Shown here piece after piece: positions 8,033-17,092 of a DNA stretch of 64,000 nucleotides. A program made the position numbers and the translations under genes. Numbering within the stretch: the first letter of the stretch is position 1; the number at the start of each line of letters is the position of its first letter. The stretch comes from Vampirovibrio chlorellavorus (lineage in GTDB: Bacteria > Cyanobacteriota > Vampirovibrionia > Vampirovibrionales > Vampirovibrionaceae). The DNA lies in assembly GCA_903866275.1 (NCBI GenBank), contig CAIPMU010000003.1, positions 65,805 to 129,804 on the forward strand, read 5' to 3'. The notes below the pieces were generated by a model, which was not told the origin of the DNA, did not search any database, and was given only the letters and a program-made list of their open reading frames with translations.

Positions 8033-8847
8033 CCGGAAGCTCCTATATCCGTCAAAGAGAGAGAGACGGGCTGAATTAACATCTGGCCCACGCGATCGGC
8101 CACTTCCACGCACTGGGGCAGGGTGGGGCTGACGTGCAGGGTTTTGAACTTCAGATTGACCGTCTTGCCGTCTTCCGCGGTGAGGGCGTTGTGGTGAATC
8201 AGCTGGCGGGCCTGATCCATGACCCCTTGCGGTGGTAGGAAATCCTGCATGCGATTGGTCGAAAGCTGGCCTTCGCTGGTGTACCGCTTGCCCAGATAAA
8301 CTTCCGGGGCGGTGCGCAGGCCAATTTCTTTTTCGACCCGTTCCAGAATGGGGCCAGCGGGCCCCATCAGCAGGAACCACGAGCTCATCTTGTGCAGGGC
8401 CTTGGCCACGGTGAGGGCGACTTCTGGGTTGTTGATGAATGCGGTGTACAACGCGCCATGCGGGCGAATGTGCACAATGTCCATGGCTTCTGAACGCAGA
8501 AGCGCCTGAAAGGCGCCCATCTGCACATAAATCCAGGCGGTTAAATCTTCTTCGCTCAGTTGCATGGGCTCGTAACCGTAGCGGGCGGGATCGGGGTAGC
8601 CAATGTGCGCCCCAATACTGCAATTAAAGCGCTTGGCTTGCCGAATCGATTCCAGCAAATCCTTGGGATCCCCATCGTGCACCGCGCAGGGAATGTTCAC
8701 GGAGCTGACAAAGTTCAGCAGCTCGTAGTTGGTCTTCTGAAAGTATGCCTGATCCCGGCTTTGGCCCAGATCGGTGTTCAGGTCCACAAAGTGTTTCACC
8801 TTGTTGCTGATCAGGATTTTTTTCGCTAAGTCTACAGATTTGGGCAT
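8023..8847 (-). CDS. LamB/YcsF (PxpA)-like protein, divergent
   Basis: The 274-residue product resembles PxpA, subunit A of the bacterial 5-oxoprolinase. It has FVDLNTDLGQ in place of the family's IDLNCDLGE, SVNIPCAVHDGDP, CSIGAHIGYPD, a VHIRPHGALYTAF segment, and an EVYLGKRYTSEGQL region. The core metal/catalytic-type residues (Asp and His of these motifs) are therefore largely kept, but several normally fixed positions differ (Cys to Thr and Glu to Gln in the first motif). PxpA normally acts with PxpB and PxpC, and neither is present here. Instead the gene overlaps rapZ by 10 bases. The function could still be oxoproline cleavage with partners elsewhere, or something new linked to RapZ/YvcK. 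Confidence 0.82.
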   Translation of the reverse strand: MPKSVDLAKKILISNKVKHFVDLNTDLGQSRDQAYFQKTNYELLNFVSSVNIPCAVHDGDPKDLLESIRQAKRFNCSIGAHIGYPDPARYGYEPMQLSEEDLTAWIYVQMGAFQALLRSEAMDIVHIRPHGALYTAFINNPEVALTVAKALHKMSSWFLLMGPAGPILERVEKEIGLRTAPEVYLGKRYTSEGQLSTNRMQDFLPPQGVMDQARQLIHHNALTAEDGKTVNLKFKTLHVSPTLPQCVEVADRVGQMLIQPVSLSLTDIGASGWL

Positions 8848-8915
8848 GAAGTACCTATTCTCAAATTCTTCTCAAATTTATCTAATAGTAGTGGAATCGG
8901 GCTGTTTTTAAAAGC

Positions 8916-9629
8916 TCAGTAAAGCGCAAGGCTCAGCAGCAGGCGGGTCAGCCGCACGGCACACAGCAGACTGGCGGTGGCCAGCAGGTCGTAAGGGAAA
9001 GTTTCCACGCTCAGGCGTAACATCCAGCCGCCGAGATCGCTGAAAGGGACCTGATGGGCCAGGGTTAGGCCAATCAGATAGGCCAGCCCAATCCCATGCA
9101 CCAGGCCGATGGCCGCCAGGGCTTGAGTGAGGACCTTGAGCGAACGGCTTCCTTGACCGGGGCGTTGAAATGCCTTGTGAAAGCAGCTACTTAAGGGGTA
9201 AGCCATGATCAACACGCCCAACAGATACCCAAATCCGGGTTGAAAGAGATAGGCCAGGCCGCCACCATTTGCAAACAGGGGAAAGGCAAACAGGCCGAGC
9301 CCGATAAAGAGGAGTACGGCGGCTGGCCCCATATAGGGTCCCAGCACGGTGGCCACAAATAGGGCCATTGGCAATTGCAGGCTATAGGTCATCATCGGTC
9401 GGGGTTCGGGGTTAGCCAACCCCAATGGGCTGGGCAGGGTCAATGGCAAAAAGCCGGACACCACCAGCAATATCGTGGCCAGCAGGCAGAGCAGGAGCCC
9501 ATTCAGGCTGATTCTGGGCGGGTGGGCCACTTTCTGGAACCAGGAACGCTGACCAAAGAGGTTTAACCCCTCGTTGGCATCGGCTTCCCAGGGGCGTTCC
9601 AACCCGGAAATCGATATCACTTCAGACAT
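8916..9629 (-). CDS. bioY: BioY family biotin transporter (ECF S-component)
   Basis: The 237-residue membrane protein has a polar N-terminal extension of about 40 residues and then five to six hydrophobic segments. The BioY hallmark is clear: PMMTYSLQLPMALFVATVLGP, then GLGLFAFPLFANGGGLAYLFQPGFGYLLGV. BioY proteins capture biotin and import it, either with the ECF energising module (BioM/BioN or shared EcfAA'T) or alone. No ECF ATPase or T component is visible in the window. The start ATG at 9629 lies two bases from the rimI stop, so the two genes are almost certainly co-transcribed. Confidence 0.88.
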   Translation of the reverse strand: MSEVISISGLERPWEADANEGLNLFGQRSWFQKVAHPPRISLNGLLLCLLATILLVVSGFLPLTLPSPLGLANPEPRPMMTYSLQLPMALFVATVLGPYMGPAAVLLFIGLGLFAFPLFANGGGLAYLFQPGFGYLLGVLIMAYPLSSCFHKAFQRPGQGSRSLKVLTQALAAIGLVHGIGLAYLIGLTLAHQVPFSDLGGWMLRLSVETFPYDLLATASLLCAVRLTRLLLSLALY

Positions 9630-9630
9630 C

Positions 9631-10212
9631 TCAGGTCCCGTATCCTTTGGGTAGTCCGTTTAGGCGTTTGTCCAGCTTTTGCTTCAGGTCCTTGCATAGC
9701 TGGCGGTATTCTGCTGAGGAAATATTGGGCGTGGTCATGATCAGGGCGTCTTCCTGATTGTCCTGATAGTATTTGGGGCGGATGCCCATGGAGGCAAAGC
9801 CGTACTTGTAATAAAGATTCTGCGCGCTGTAGTTGCTCACGCGCACTTCCAGCGTGACCCAATGAATGGTGTGTTGGGCGCAACGATCCAGACAGTGCCC
9901 GATCAGAAGTTCGCCCAGTGCATTCCCCCGATACTCCGGTTTCACGGCCACCGTGGTGATGTGGGATTCATCGGCAATCAGCCAAAAGCCCAGATAACCC
10001 ACCAGTTTATTAATATCTGTGTGAATGAGGGCGTAATATCGGCCCACCTGATTGTTCATCTCGTTGTAAAACGATTCCTCGGACCAGTGATGCCGCCCAA
10101 AGGAGACGGACTCAATCTCCATGATGTCCGGGACATCTTGCGCACGCAGACGACGAATCTCCAGGTTGGCCGCCTGGAGTTTAATCTGGCTCGGTTCCGA
10201 AGATGAAAGCAT
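9631..10212 (-). CDS. rimI: GNAT N-acetyltransferase, RimI-like
   Basis: The 193-residue product is a GNAT-fold acetyltransferase. It has an N-terminal LEIRRLRAQDVPDIMEIESVSF strand-helix, LVGYLGFWLIADESHITTVAVKPEYRGNALGELLIGHCL containing the acetyl-CoA loop (R-G-N-A-L-G), and a C-terminal LEVRVSNYSAQNLYYKYGF motif typical of RimI (acetylation of ribosomal protein S18 or related N-termini). The C-terminal tail of about 35 Lys-rich residues is an extension. It is the first gene of the minus-strand run rimI-bioY. Exact protein substrate is inferred from family resemblance only. Confidence 0.85.
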   Translation of the reverse strand: MLSSSEPSQIKLQAANLEIRRLRAQDVPDIMEIESVSFGRHHWSEESFYNEMNNQVGRYYALIHTDINKLVGYLGFWLIADESHITTVAVKPEYRGNALGELLIGHCLDRCAQHTIHWVTLEVRVSNYSAQNLYYKYGFASMGIRPKYYQDNQEDALIMTTPNISSAEYRQLCKDLKQKLDKRLNGLPKGYGT

Positions 10213-10489
10213 TCGCGAATGTGTATCAAATTGTGGAAGGTGTAACCCATTGGCGTTGAAAACGCTTCTTTATTCTATCTTAGATACGTTGAGAATCTAG
10301 TGATGTTCCTGTGGGGATATACGGGAAGGAAAGCCTGATGCAAGGCCGGGTGGACGTTTGCTCCTGAATTTTGGTGGGGCTCGGAAGGTTGAGTTGGTTT
10401 TGCGGGGTCAGCTTTCCAGGTCTGTCGGCGGGTTCTTTTCGGGTTCTGTAACTGGGGAATTTTTGGTAAAATGCGGATGTTAGCAATGT

Positions 10490-11959
10490 TTGGGATGCTG
10501 GATTATTCCCCTGAAGCCTGAAAAACGATGGGACGAGGAGCCCTTGGCGGAAGTTTCCGCATCCGCGCCCATTCCAGACGTTGACCGTCAGAGTGCTGAG
10601 CCCACCCGGCATATTCAGGTGACCCTGCCTGATGAGCGTTACCGGGAAGCGCCCCTTTTGTTTAAAATTCCCCAGTGGGAAAATCTGGCCGCTTCGGCCA
10701 ACCGCCTGCTCAAGTTTGAGTTTCCCCCGGCACGGGAAGTCCGGGTGTTTGAGCGGTTTATCAAGACCAATGGCATCTCGTCGGGTCTTTCCAAGCGGGT
10801 GCTAGAGGCCTTGCCGGTGCCCTGGCTGGAGACCATCTACCGTGAGCTATGGCAGCCGGTGTGTGACGGGCCGTGTTCTCCTCAAAACGATTGGTTGACC
10901 CTGTTTTTGCTGGTGGAAGAACTGGCCGAGTTTGACGTCGCCGCCTGGGTGCTGCAAGACATTCAGCTGATGGGTGAGCGTGATACCGGTATTATGCATA
11001 GCTATTACTACGGCGGCACGATGTCTCGGGATAATTTGTTGGCGCTGCTGAAAGGCCACGGTTATCGTACCGACTTTCTGGAGGCACTGGATGAGGCCTC
11101 TGCTGAGGTTGTCGAGATCTTGCAGTTGGCTTATCTGGCCTGTCGAAGACTGACTCGGCCGTTCCCCTGGGTGGAACTGCTGGAGCGGCTTGGGCCAGCG
11201 GACGGCATCAAGTTTCCCCGGCTGGCCCGCCTGAAGGGAATTCGGACCCTTTTAAATGCCCAGCCCTCTGCATTGGGTGTCTTGCTGCCAGAGTCGTTAC
11301 AGGACGCCGTGACTGTTATGCAGGCTTTGCTGCACTCGGCGGAAGTGGCTGAAGTGGCTGCCATTGCCGTGATCCCCCGTCCGGTGAAAGAGCTGGTGCT
11401 GGTCGAGGGTGAGACCGAAAAGCTTCTCTTGCCTCTGTTTGCCGAAGCGATGGGGCTGGATTTCAATGCCCTGGGTATTGCAGTCTTGCCAGCCGGGGGC
11501 AAGAACCATGTCTTGTCGCTGTATCGGGAGTATGCCCGCCACTTGCGGGTGCCCATTTGTGTGGTTTTGGATAGCGATGCCGAAGCGATTGTCGACGAGC
11601 TGAGCAGCAGCCCGCGCCCACAGGATTATATTTTTCACATCGCCGAGGGCGAGTTTGAGGACATGTACGATCTGGCGCTCATTTTGCAGGTGATTAATCA
11701 GAATTACCAGCCCTACCCGGAACTCACGTTGGCCGGTTTTCAGGAACTGGCCCGTTCCAGCAACGCCAAGGGGCGGGTGCACATGTTGCGGGTGGTCTGG
11801 CAGGCCTATAATCTGGGCTCTTTCGATAAAATTGACTTTGCGGGCAAGTATGCCGAATGCTTTAAGCCCCAAGATACTGGCATGTTCAGTGCTCAGGTGC
11901 CGCCCGCCATTCAGGCGCTGGTGGAAGTCATTCTGCAAGTGAGAAACAGGTTGGGCTGA
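10490..11959 (+). CDS. Stand-alone OLD-type TOPRIM domain protein
   Basis: The C-terminal half carries a TOPRIM fold of the OLD-nuclease type: LVLVEGETEKLLLPLF (Glu near residue 306), a Gly-rich PAGGKNHV turn, the CVVLDSDAEAI acidic pair (361-363) and IAEGEFEDMYDL (388-393). These acidic residues would bind divalent metal for phosphodiester cleavage. OLD proteins normally have an N-terminal ABC-type ATPase. Here the N-terminal 290 residues contain no Walker motif and are mainly helical and of no recognised family. The frame begins at a TTG at 10490; no better-placed ATG exists, so the start is uncertain. The stop is four bases before the pabC-like gene, indicating one operon. Confidence 0.75.
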   Translation: MGCWIIPLKPEKRWDEEPLAEVSASAPIPDVDRQSAEPTRHIQVTLPDERYREAPLLFKIPQWENLAASANRLLKFEFPPAREVRVFERFIKTNGISSGLSKRVLEALPVPWLETIYRELWQPVCDGPCSPQNDWLTLFLLVEELAEFDVAAWVLQDIQLMGERDTGIMHSYYYGGTMSRDNLLALLKGHGYRTDFLEALDEASAEVVEILQLAYLACRRLTRPFPWVELLERLGPADGIKFPRLARLKGIRTLLNAQPSALGVLLPESLQDAVTVMQALLHSAEVAEVAAIAVIPRPVKELVLVEGETEKLLLPLFAEAMGLDFNALGIAVLPAGGKNHVLSLYREYARHLRVPICVVLDSDAEAIVDELSSSPRPQDYIFHIAEGEFEDMYDLALILQVINQNYQPYPELTLAGFQELARSSNAKGRVHMLRVVWQAYNLGSFDKIDFAGKYAECFKPQDTGMFSAQVPPAIQALVEVILQVRNRLG

Positions 11960-11962
11960 GGC

Positions 11963-12832
11963 ATGTTTCTGGAGTTGCTCAGTCCCGTTGGATCACGTGG
12001 GGTTCACGCTTCGGCTCCGCCCTGCTTTTTGCCGTTGGCTGATTGTCCCGCGGGGTTGATGTACGGCATGGCCGTATACACCACCTTTCGTTTTCCACTG
12101 GCGGATTGCTGGTGGAATGCTCACCTGACGCGACTCAAGGAGAACGCCGCGCAACTGGGGTTATCCCTGCCTTTTCCGGCGGATGTCATTCGTCTGGCCC
12201 TGGAAGCCTTAATAGAAACAGAAGGCTGCACACAATCGGTGTTTCGATTGACCGCCATCGCCGATGTGCAGGAGTATGGCGATTTTTACACCGGGACTGA
12301 AAATGGGTTGAAACCGGCCAGACTGTTACTTTCAGCGAGGAAATCGGGAACGAGTGTACTCTCCTCTGCGGGGCCGTTACAGTCTCCGGTTGCGGTCAAG
12401 GCGGTGGATGCCATTCGCCCCCTGCCTTTAATCAAGCATAGCGGCATGGCGGATGTGATTCGGCTTAAGCAGGCGGCCCTGCTTTCGGGGTTTTCGGAAA
12501 TTTTGCTGGCCCAAAATGGCATTTTACGAGAAGCCAGTACCTCCAACATTTTTCTGATTCAGGCGGGTCAGCTGCTCACGCCAGATCCGGTTCGGGATGG
12601 CTGTTTGCCCGGCATAACCCGTCAGCGGGTGTTGCTGACGGCCAAAGGTCTTGGGATTCCGGTGGCGGAAACGGGACCCCTGTTGATGCGCGATCTTCCA
12701 CACTGGGATGGTGCATTTCTGACCAACGCGGCTCAGGGGATTCGACCTGTCTCTCGCATCGATCAGCATGCGTTGCCCTGGCCTTCGGAGGCGAAGGGCT
12801 GGATTCAGGCGCTGGCGGAGTCTCTCCGCTAG
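11963..12832 (+). CDS. pabC: Aminodeoxychorismate lyase-like class IV PLP enzyme
   Basis: The 289-residue protein is a fold-type IV PLP enzyme related to branched-chain aminotransferase and 4-amino-4-deoxychorismate lyase. The segment PLPLIKHSGMADVIRLKQAAL contains the expected PLP lysine, GILREASTSNIFLI is the conserved E-x-S-T-S-N phosphate-binding motif, and TPDPVRDGCLPGITRQRVL matches the T-P-x-x-x-G-x-L-P-G-I-T-R signature. Family choice between PabC (p-aminobenzoate for folate) and a small aminotransferase cannot be settled by eye. The isolated position without ilv genes and its size favour PabC. Start ATG at 11963 follows the TOPRIM gene stop closely. Confidence 0.82.
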   Translation: MFLELLSPVGSRGVHASAPPCFLPLADCPAGLMYGMAVYTTFRFPLADCWWNAHLTRLKENAAQLGLSLPFPADVIRLALEALIETEGCTQSVFRLTAIADVQEYGDFYTGTENGLKPARLLLSARKSGTSVLSSAGPLQSPVAVKAVDAIRPLPLIKHSGMADVIRLKQAALLSGFSEILLAQNGILREASTSNIFLIQAGQLLTPDPVRDGCLPGITRQRVLLTAKGLGIPVAETGPLLMRDLPHWDGAFLTNAAQGIRPVSRIDQHALPWPSEAKGWIQALAESLR

Positions 12833-12870
12833 GGCATGACAAGAGGGGCTGGCTTGCTGGATTAGGCGGT

Positions 12871-13716
12871 CTACTCTTCTTTTTCCGGGTGGAAGGCTTT
12901 GATGGAGGCTGATTGCACCCCTTGAATCGCGTTAAGCTTTACTGCCAGGCTGTTCACGTTGGCTTGCAGCCCGTGCATATCCACGGTGTAGTTCATCACA
13001 ATGGATTGATCTTCGCTCACGTGCTGGGTTTTTGCTTCTACGGTCTTGTTGGGAAAGTGCTTTTCCAGCCATTGCTCCAGCGCAGGCAGGCTGTGTTCTG
13101 CCGCCGTAATCTGAATTCGCAACAGGGTATATTTTTTCAGGTATTTCTTGAACATGGTGCGTTCCATCGCGCCGATGATAAACAGCACCAGGAACGAGAA
13201 GAAGGTGGCCACGACGGCCAACTGATACGAACCAACCCCCACGAGCATTCCGATGCTGGCCATGACCCACAGGCTGGCTGCCGTGGTGAGGCCCCGGACG
13301 TTGGTGCCATGCCGCAACACGGCGCCGCCACCAATAAAGCCAATCCCGACCACGATTTGTGAAGCAATCCGGGCCGGATCGCGCACCATCCGAAAGTTGG
13401 TCAACATGTCAGCGGGGTTGCCCAGACTGGCTGCGTGGCTGTAGACCACCCCGGAGGTAATATCCGAAATGGAGATCATGGTAAAAATGGTCGCGCCCAG
13501 ACACACCAGAATGTGGGTGCGTAAGCCAGCCGACTGCTGGATGTATTCGCGCTCCATGCCCACAACAGAGCCCAGCAATAAGGCCAGAAAGAGTCTTAAA
13601 ATCTGCTCATGCAGTTCCAAACAAGTCCGCTCCAACTCTTGGTAAACACCGGGATATTGATGGATGAATGTTGCTGGTTCAGGATTTGAAAAGGCCCATT
13701 GAGTCGACTGGCTCAC
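12871..13716 (-). CDS. MgtC/SapB family membrane protein
   Basis: The 281-residue product has the MgtC/SapB membrane domain: LRLFLALLLGSVVGMEREY, AGLRTHILVCLGATIFTMIS, DPARIASQIVVGIGFIGGGAVL, and GLTTAASLWVMASIGMLVG, in the usual order. A cytoplasmic C-terminal ACT-like region of about 90 residues follows. MgtC proteins affect magnesium homeostasis and, in pathogens, the F-ATPase; bacterial housekeeping members are poorly defined. The frame starts at a GTG (13716), which gives an unusually long polar N-terminus of about 37 residues; a later start is possible. It converges with pabC. Confidence 0.88.
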   Translation of the reverse strand: MSQSTQWAFSNPEPATFIHQYPGVYQELERTCLELHEQILRLFLALLLGSVVGMEREYIQQSAGLRTHILVCLGATIFTMISISDITSGVVYSHAASLGNPADMLTNFRMVRDPARIASQIVVGIGFIGGGAVLRHGTNVRGLTTAASLWVMASIGMLVGVGSYQLAVVATFFSFLVLFIIGAMERTMFKKYLKKYTLLRIQITAAEHSLPALEQWLEKHFPNKTVEAKTQHVSEDQSIVMNYTVDMHGLQANVNSLAVKLNAIQGVQSASIKAFHPEKEE

Positions 13717-13753
13717 GGGCGTTTATAACAAGATTGTAGCAGTTCTTCCGGGT

Positions 13754-15178
13754 TTAGAGGAAATGATGCTGTTCGTGCTGCGCTTCCTCTTCTGCCGCTT
13801 TTTTAAAGTAGTTTTCGGTCAGGCTGTTCATGCTATTTCTCAGGATTTGATGGTTGCGGAACATGTGATCGGTCCCGCTGATCTCATCCTTCATTTCCTG
13901 ATAGAGAGGCATTTGCCGTTTGAAATCGATCCGGGCCGCGCGGGCTTTGGCCACCAGCAAACTCCCGGAGTAACTAATGCCGGAAGGTTCGGATGGTGTC
14001 AGCACGGGTTTCGAGGGCGATACAACAGGGGGTGTCGAAGGCTTCGCAGCTACTGGCTTTGAGGCATGGGGTTTTTGATGGCGGGGTTTTTCGGTCAGTT
14101 TGCCGTCAAACACGCCAGGAATAAATTCGGAGTAATCGGGTTCAGCGCTGGTATCGGAAGGTTTTGCCACATAGGGCGTCGGGCTGATGGTTTTGACAGC
14201 TTCAGTCGCTGATGTTTTGGCCCGGTTGTAAACCGAGGCCTGTAATTCTTCAAAATCCTTCAGCGCGATTTCCAGTTTTTCCTGTTTGATTCGGTTCTGG
14301 TGGGAACGGGAGTTTTTGAACAAGGCATCCGGCTCATAAGGATCGCTCGGGATCAGCAGGTGGTCATCCTGTGTTTGGGGTTTGATAGACTTTGTTTTGC
14401 TGGTCGTTGTTGGCACAGCCCTGCTGGTTTCAGTGCGCGACGATTTTTTCCAGTTGGCGACACTGGTATGTTGAATCTTTGCCAGTTCCGGCTCCCCGGC
14501 AAACAGATCGCCAACCGGACGGGTATAAATGTCATCCAGTCCCCGGCTAGTGTCATTTGGCGATGCTGTTCCAAAGAGCTTGGCATGCGCCTGCTTTTTC
14601 TTGCGGGCGATTTCTCTGGCTTTCAGTGCTTCTTTGCTGTACTTGGGCAGCGGGAGCACGCATTGCTGTTTTTTGATTGAATGCAGCCACGGGTTGAGAG
14701 GCACTGCGTTTGTGTTGTTCTGCTCCGTGCTTTGTTGAATGGGTTGAATGCCGAGGACAGCACTGGTTTCCCGTGCTGCAGTTGAGTGAGGGTGTACTTT
14801 GTGTAAGTCCAGATGGGTATCGATGGCAAGGGATGGTTTAGTCTGGACTGTTACTGAACCCTGTGCTGACTGAGCGGTCAGCGCATCAAAGGCATCCATG
14901 GTATTTGCGGAAATGGGTCGATTAGGCCATGAGGCTGGACTTTGGAATGTTGTTTGTTGCTGTTTCTCTGCGTTGAATAATTGCGTCAGGCTGCGCCAGC
15001 TATGTGCAAAACTGTCACGAAACAGAATCAGGCAGGTGTCGCAAAGCAGTGTCCAGATCGGTTGAAAAAATTCCTGCCAAAGGCTTTGCCCTTGGGTATC
15101 GTCCATAGGCTGAGTTGCTTGCCGGGTCTCCCAAGGCAACGTTGCAATCACTTCGGATTCGGGGATGGACTCGTTCAT
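13754..15178 (-). CDS. Large Ser/Thr/Lys-rich protein of unknown function
   Basis: The start is taken at the ATG at 15178, which has GGAG at a suitable distance, giving 474 residues. Near residue 50 there is a short hydrophobic stretch (FFQPIWTLLCDTCLILF) that may contact the membrane. The remainder is polar, low in hydrophobics and rich in Ser, Thr, Pro, Lys and Gln, with short repeated-looking Pro/Ser/Lys segments around residues 370-400 (KPVAAKPSTPPVVSPSKPV). It looks largely disordered. The last 50 residues form a charged helix ending in a His-rich tail (EEAQHEQHHF). No family is recognised. Confidence 0.75.
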   Translation of the reverse strand: MNESIPESEVIATLPWETRQATQPMDDTQGQSLWQEFFQPIWTLLCDTCLILFRDSFAHSWRSLTQLFNAEKQQQTTFQSPASWPNRPISANTMDAFDALTAQSAQGSVTVQTKPSLAIDTHLDLHKVHPHSTAARETSAVLGIQPIQQSTEQNNTNAVPLNPWLHSIKKQQCVLPLPKYSKEALKAREIARKKKQAHAKLFGTASPNDTSRGLDDIYTRPVGDLFAGEPELAKIQHTSVANWKKSSRTETSRAVPTTTSKTKSIKPQTQDDHLLIPSDPYEPDALFKNSRSHQNRIKQEKLEIALKDFEELQASVYNRAKTSATEAVKTISPTPYVAKPSDTSAEPDYSEFIPGVFDGKLTEKPRHQKPHASKPVAAKPSTPPVVSPSKPVLTPSEPSGISYSGSLLVAKARAARIDFKRQMPLYQEMKDEISGTDHMFRNHQILRNSMNSLTENYFKKAAEEEAQHEQHHFL

Positions 15179-15477
15179 TGAGACTCCAGAACTCACTCAC
15201 CAGGCTGGCTTATAGAAAGACACACACACTCGTTATCAAGGGATTAAGCTGAATTGAATATTGCCCGTTGGTCAACAAAATTCCCGATTTTGAACCAATC
15301 TCATTCTATAGTTGTGGCTAGAATGAGCCTATCCTCCAAATGCTGTATTTCAGAATGGTTGCCTAACCTAAAAAAATGGATCTAGTAATATTTTACCCTA
15401 AACTGTCCAGCAGGATCGTTGGCAGGGGCGTATGGGAAGTTTTCCGGATGCTTGGTTTGCTTTGCCAGCCCCTGGTT

Positions 15478-16203
15478 TTAATCGGTAAAACGAAACTTTA
15501 CCAGGGCTTTTAAGGCCCACAGGCCGTCCACCCAGGTGATTTTCTTGCCCTCATGAAAGGCCCTGCCATTATAAGAGATCGGTGCTTCGGCCAATCGACA
15601 TTTTTGCTTGAGGACTTTGGCGGTGATCTCCGGCTCAAAGTCAAAGCGGTTGGAGCGAATCTTGATGCCCTTCAACACGTCCGCCCGAAAAGCCTTGTAG
15701 CAGGTTTCCATGTCGGTAATGCGGGTTTGGTAGAGCATGTTGGTGACCAATGTCAGTAGTTTGTTCCCCAGGTAATGCAGTCCTGCAAAGGCTTCGCTGT
15801 TGGCCCCCGGGGTCAATCGGCTGCCATAAACCACATCGGCCTGGTTGTCCACAATGAGCTGAATCAGCGGCGGGTAATCCTGGGGGTCGTATTCTAAATC
15901 GGCATCCTGAATGGCCAGAATGTCCCCCGATGCTATATCGATGGCAGTGCGCAGGGCTGCACCCTTGCCCATGTTCTGGGTGTGATAAACCACCCGATAG
16001 TTCGGGTGCTGCGCCTCCAGTCGGCTTAAAATCTCTCGGGTGCCGTCCACGGAGCCGTCATCGACGAGGATGATCTCTTTCTCCAGTCCACAAAAATCGA
16101 CCGCTTCCACACGATCCAGCAAGGCTTCCAAGGATGTGACCTCGTTATAGACGGGAATCAGCAGGCTAAGTTTTTTAGCCTCTTTATAGGTGCGCTCTCT
16201 CAT
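15478..16203 (-). CDS. Glycosyltransferase family 2, polyprenol-phosphate type
   Basis: The 241-residue product begins at the ATG at 16203; the longer frame adds a non-conserved hydrophobic leader. It has a GT-A fold of the dolichol/polyprenol-phosphate hexose synthase group: LSLLIPVYNEVTSLEALLDRV, IILVDDGSVDGTREIL, NMGKGAALRTAI, and DILAIQDADLEYDPQDYPPLI with the metal-binding D-A-D, then TDMETCYKAFR. There is no C-terminal membrane segment, as in soluble DPM1-type enzymes. Such enzymes load a sugar onto a polyprenyl phosphate on the cytoplasmic side, as donor for integral-membrane glycosyltransferases such as the GT39-like proteins seen elsewhere in this window. Confidence 0.88.
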   Translation of the reverse strand: MRERTYKEAKKLSLLIPVYNEVTSLEALLDRVEAVDFCGLEKEIILVDDGSVDGTREILSRLEAQHPNYRVVYHTQNMGKGAALRTAIDIASGDILAIQDADLEYDPQDYPPLIQLIVDNQADVVYGSRLTPGANSEAFAGLHYLGNKLLTLVTNMLYQTRITDMETCYKAFRADVLKGIKIRSNRFDFEPEITAKVLKQKCRLAEAPISYNGRAFHEGKKITWVDGLWALKALVKFRFTD

Positions 16204-16486
16204 GGGGATCTCTAACTGCCAGTGCCTTAAACAAAGCAATAGCATACCGCAGAAAATTTGGAATGGGAGCAGGGGTTGTGCCAAACTTGATTTTCAGGAA
16301 CGTAAAAATTTCCCCCGAAAATTGTTACAAGGCTTCGACGGCCAGTGCTGAATAGGTCTAAATCCCTTTCAGGTGCTTGGTTTTCTTGGGTGCTCTGCTT
16401 GTTTTTGGCGAGCCAGGGAAGGGCAATTCTTTCAGGAGATCGTCGTTTATACTGGAACGCCAATCGCGCTGGGGAAAAACTTTTTC

Positions 16487-16514
16487 TTGAAAAGTCCAGC
16501 TGATTCCGTAAAAT
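16487..16514 (+). promoter_or_regulatory. Candidate promoter of the polyamine operon
   Basis: TTGAAA (16487-16492) and TAAAAT (16509-16514) are separated by 16 bases and lie about 95 bases upstream of the first speD start, inside the 406-base divergent gap between the GT2 gene and the operon. This is a sigma-70-type match seen by eye. The rest of the gap holds nothing else recognisable. Confidence 0.4.
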
Positions 16515-16609
16515 TTTAGTTCCCTAACTTTTTTTCCCGATACCCTCCCGGTTCACTATACCGCCTCCTCGTTATTACGCCGCTTTAACCAGAAAGGGAT
16601 CCCACCGAA

Positions 16610-17089
16610 TTGAACGTGAAAGCTGATTCCACGGTTGTCAACTTGGGACGCCACCTCTTGGCAGAGTTCTATGACTGCAACTCCAACATCCTGAACAACG
16701 CCCAGATTATCGAAGAGGTGATGACCGAGGCCGCGATTGCTTGTGGCGCAACGGTTGTCGAGAAACGATTCCACCACTTCAGCCCCTTTGGCGTGAGCGG
16801 CGTGGTTATTATTTCCGAGTCCCATCTGGCCATCCACACCTGGCCCGAATACGGCTACGCTGCCGTGGATTTGTTTACTTGCGGCAACAGTTGCGATCCC
16901 AAAGTGGCCTACGATTACCTGCAAGAGAAGCTTCACGCGGGTTCAGCGTTCTACTCCGAGCTGAAACGCGGCTTGATGAACCTGAATACCCAGAAAATGA
17001 TTGAATCTCCGTTTCATCTGGAGGCCCAAATGGCCACCAGTGCCGCAGGCGCTGCTATTATTGGATCTCAAGTTGGGGAGGGTTGTTAA
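16610..17089 (+). CDS. speD: S-adenosylmethionine decarboxylase proenzyme (SpeD1)
   Basis: SpeD makes decarboxylated S-adenosylmethionine, the aminopropyl donor for spermidine. The product matches the short class 1b proenzyme closely: [51 protein letters not shown] (in parts: the ISE|SHL self-cleavage site with Ser near residue 71 giving the pyruvoyl group, His near 76 and Cys near 91). The C-terminal tail beyond the core is about 35 residues long. The frame opens with TTG at 16610, preceded by AAAGGGAT; a GTG at 16616 is an alternative. It is first in the order speD1-speD2-orf-speE-speB. Confidence 0.93.
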   Translation: MNVKADSTVVNLGRHLLAEFYDCNSNILNNAQIIEEVMTEAAIACGATVVEKRFHHFSPFGVSGVVIISESHLAIHTWPEYGYAAVDLFTCGNSCDPKVAYDYLQEKLHAGSAFYSELKRGLMNLNTQKMIESPFHLEAQMATSAAGAAIIGSQVGEGC

Positions 17090-17092
17090 GCC

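Noticed and set aside
8033-8623. N-terminal extension of the RapZ frame
   Set aside because: It is an Arg/His/Pro-rich shadow of the pxpA-like gene read in another frame; RapZ homology begins exactly at the ATG at 8032.
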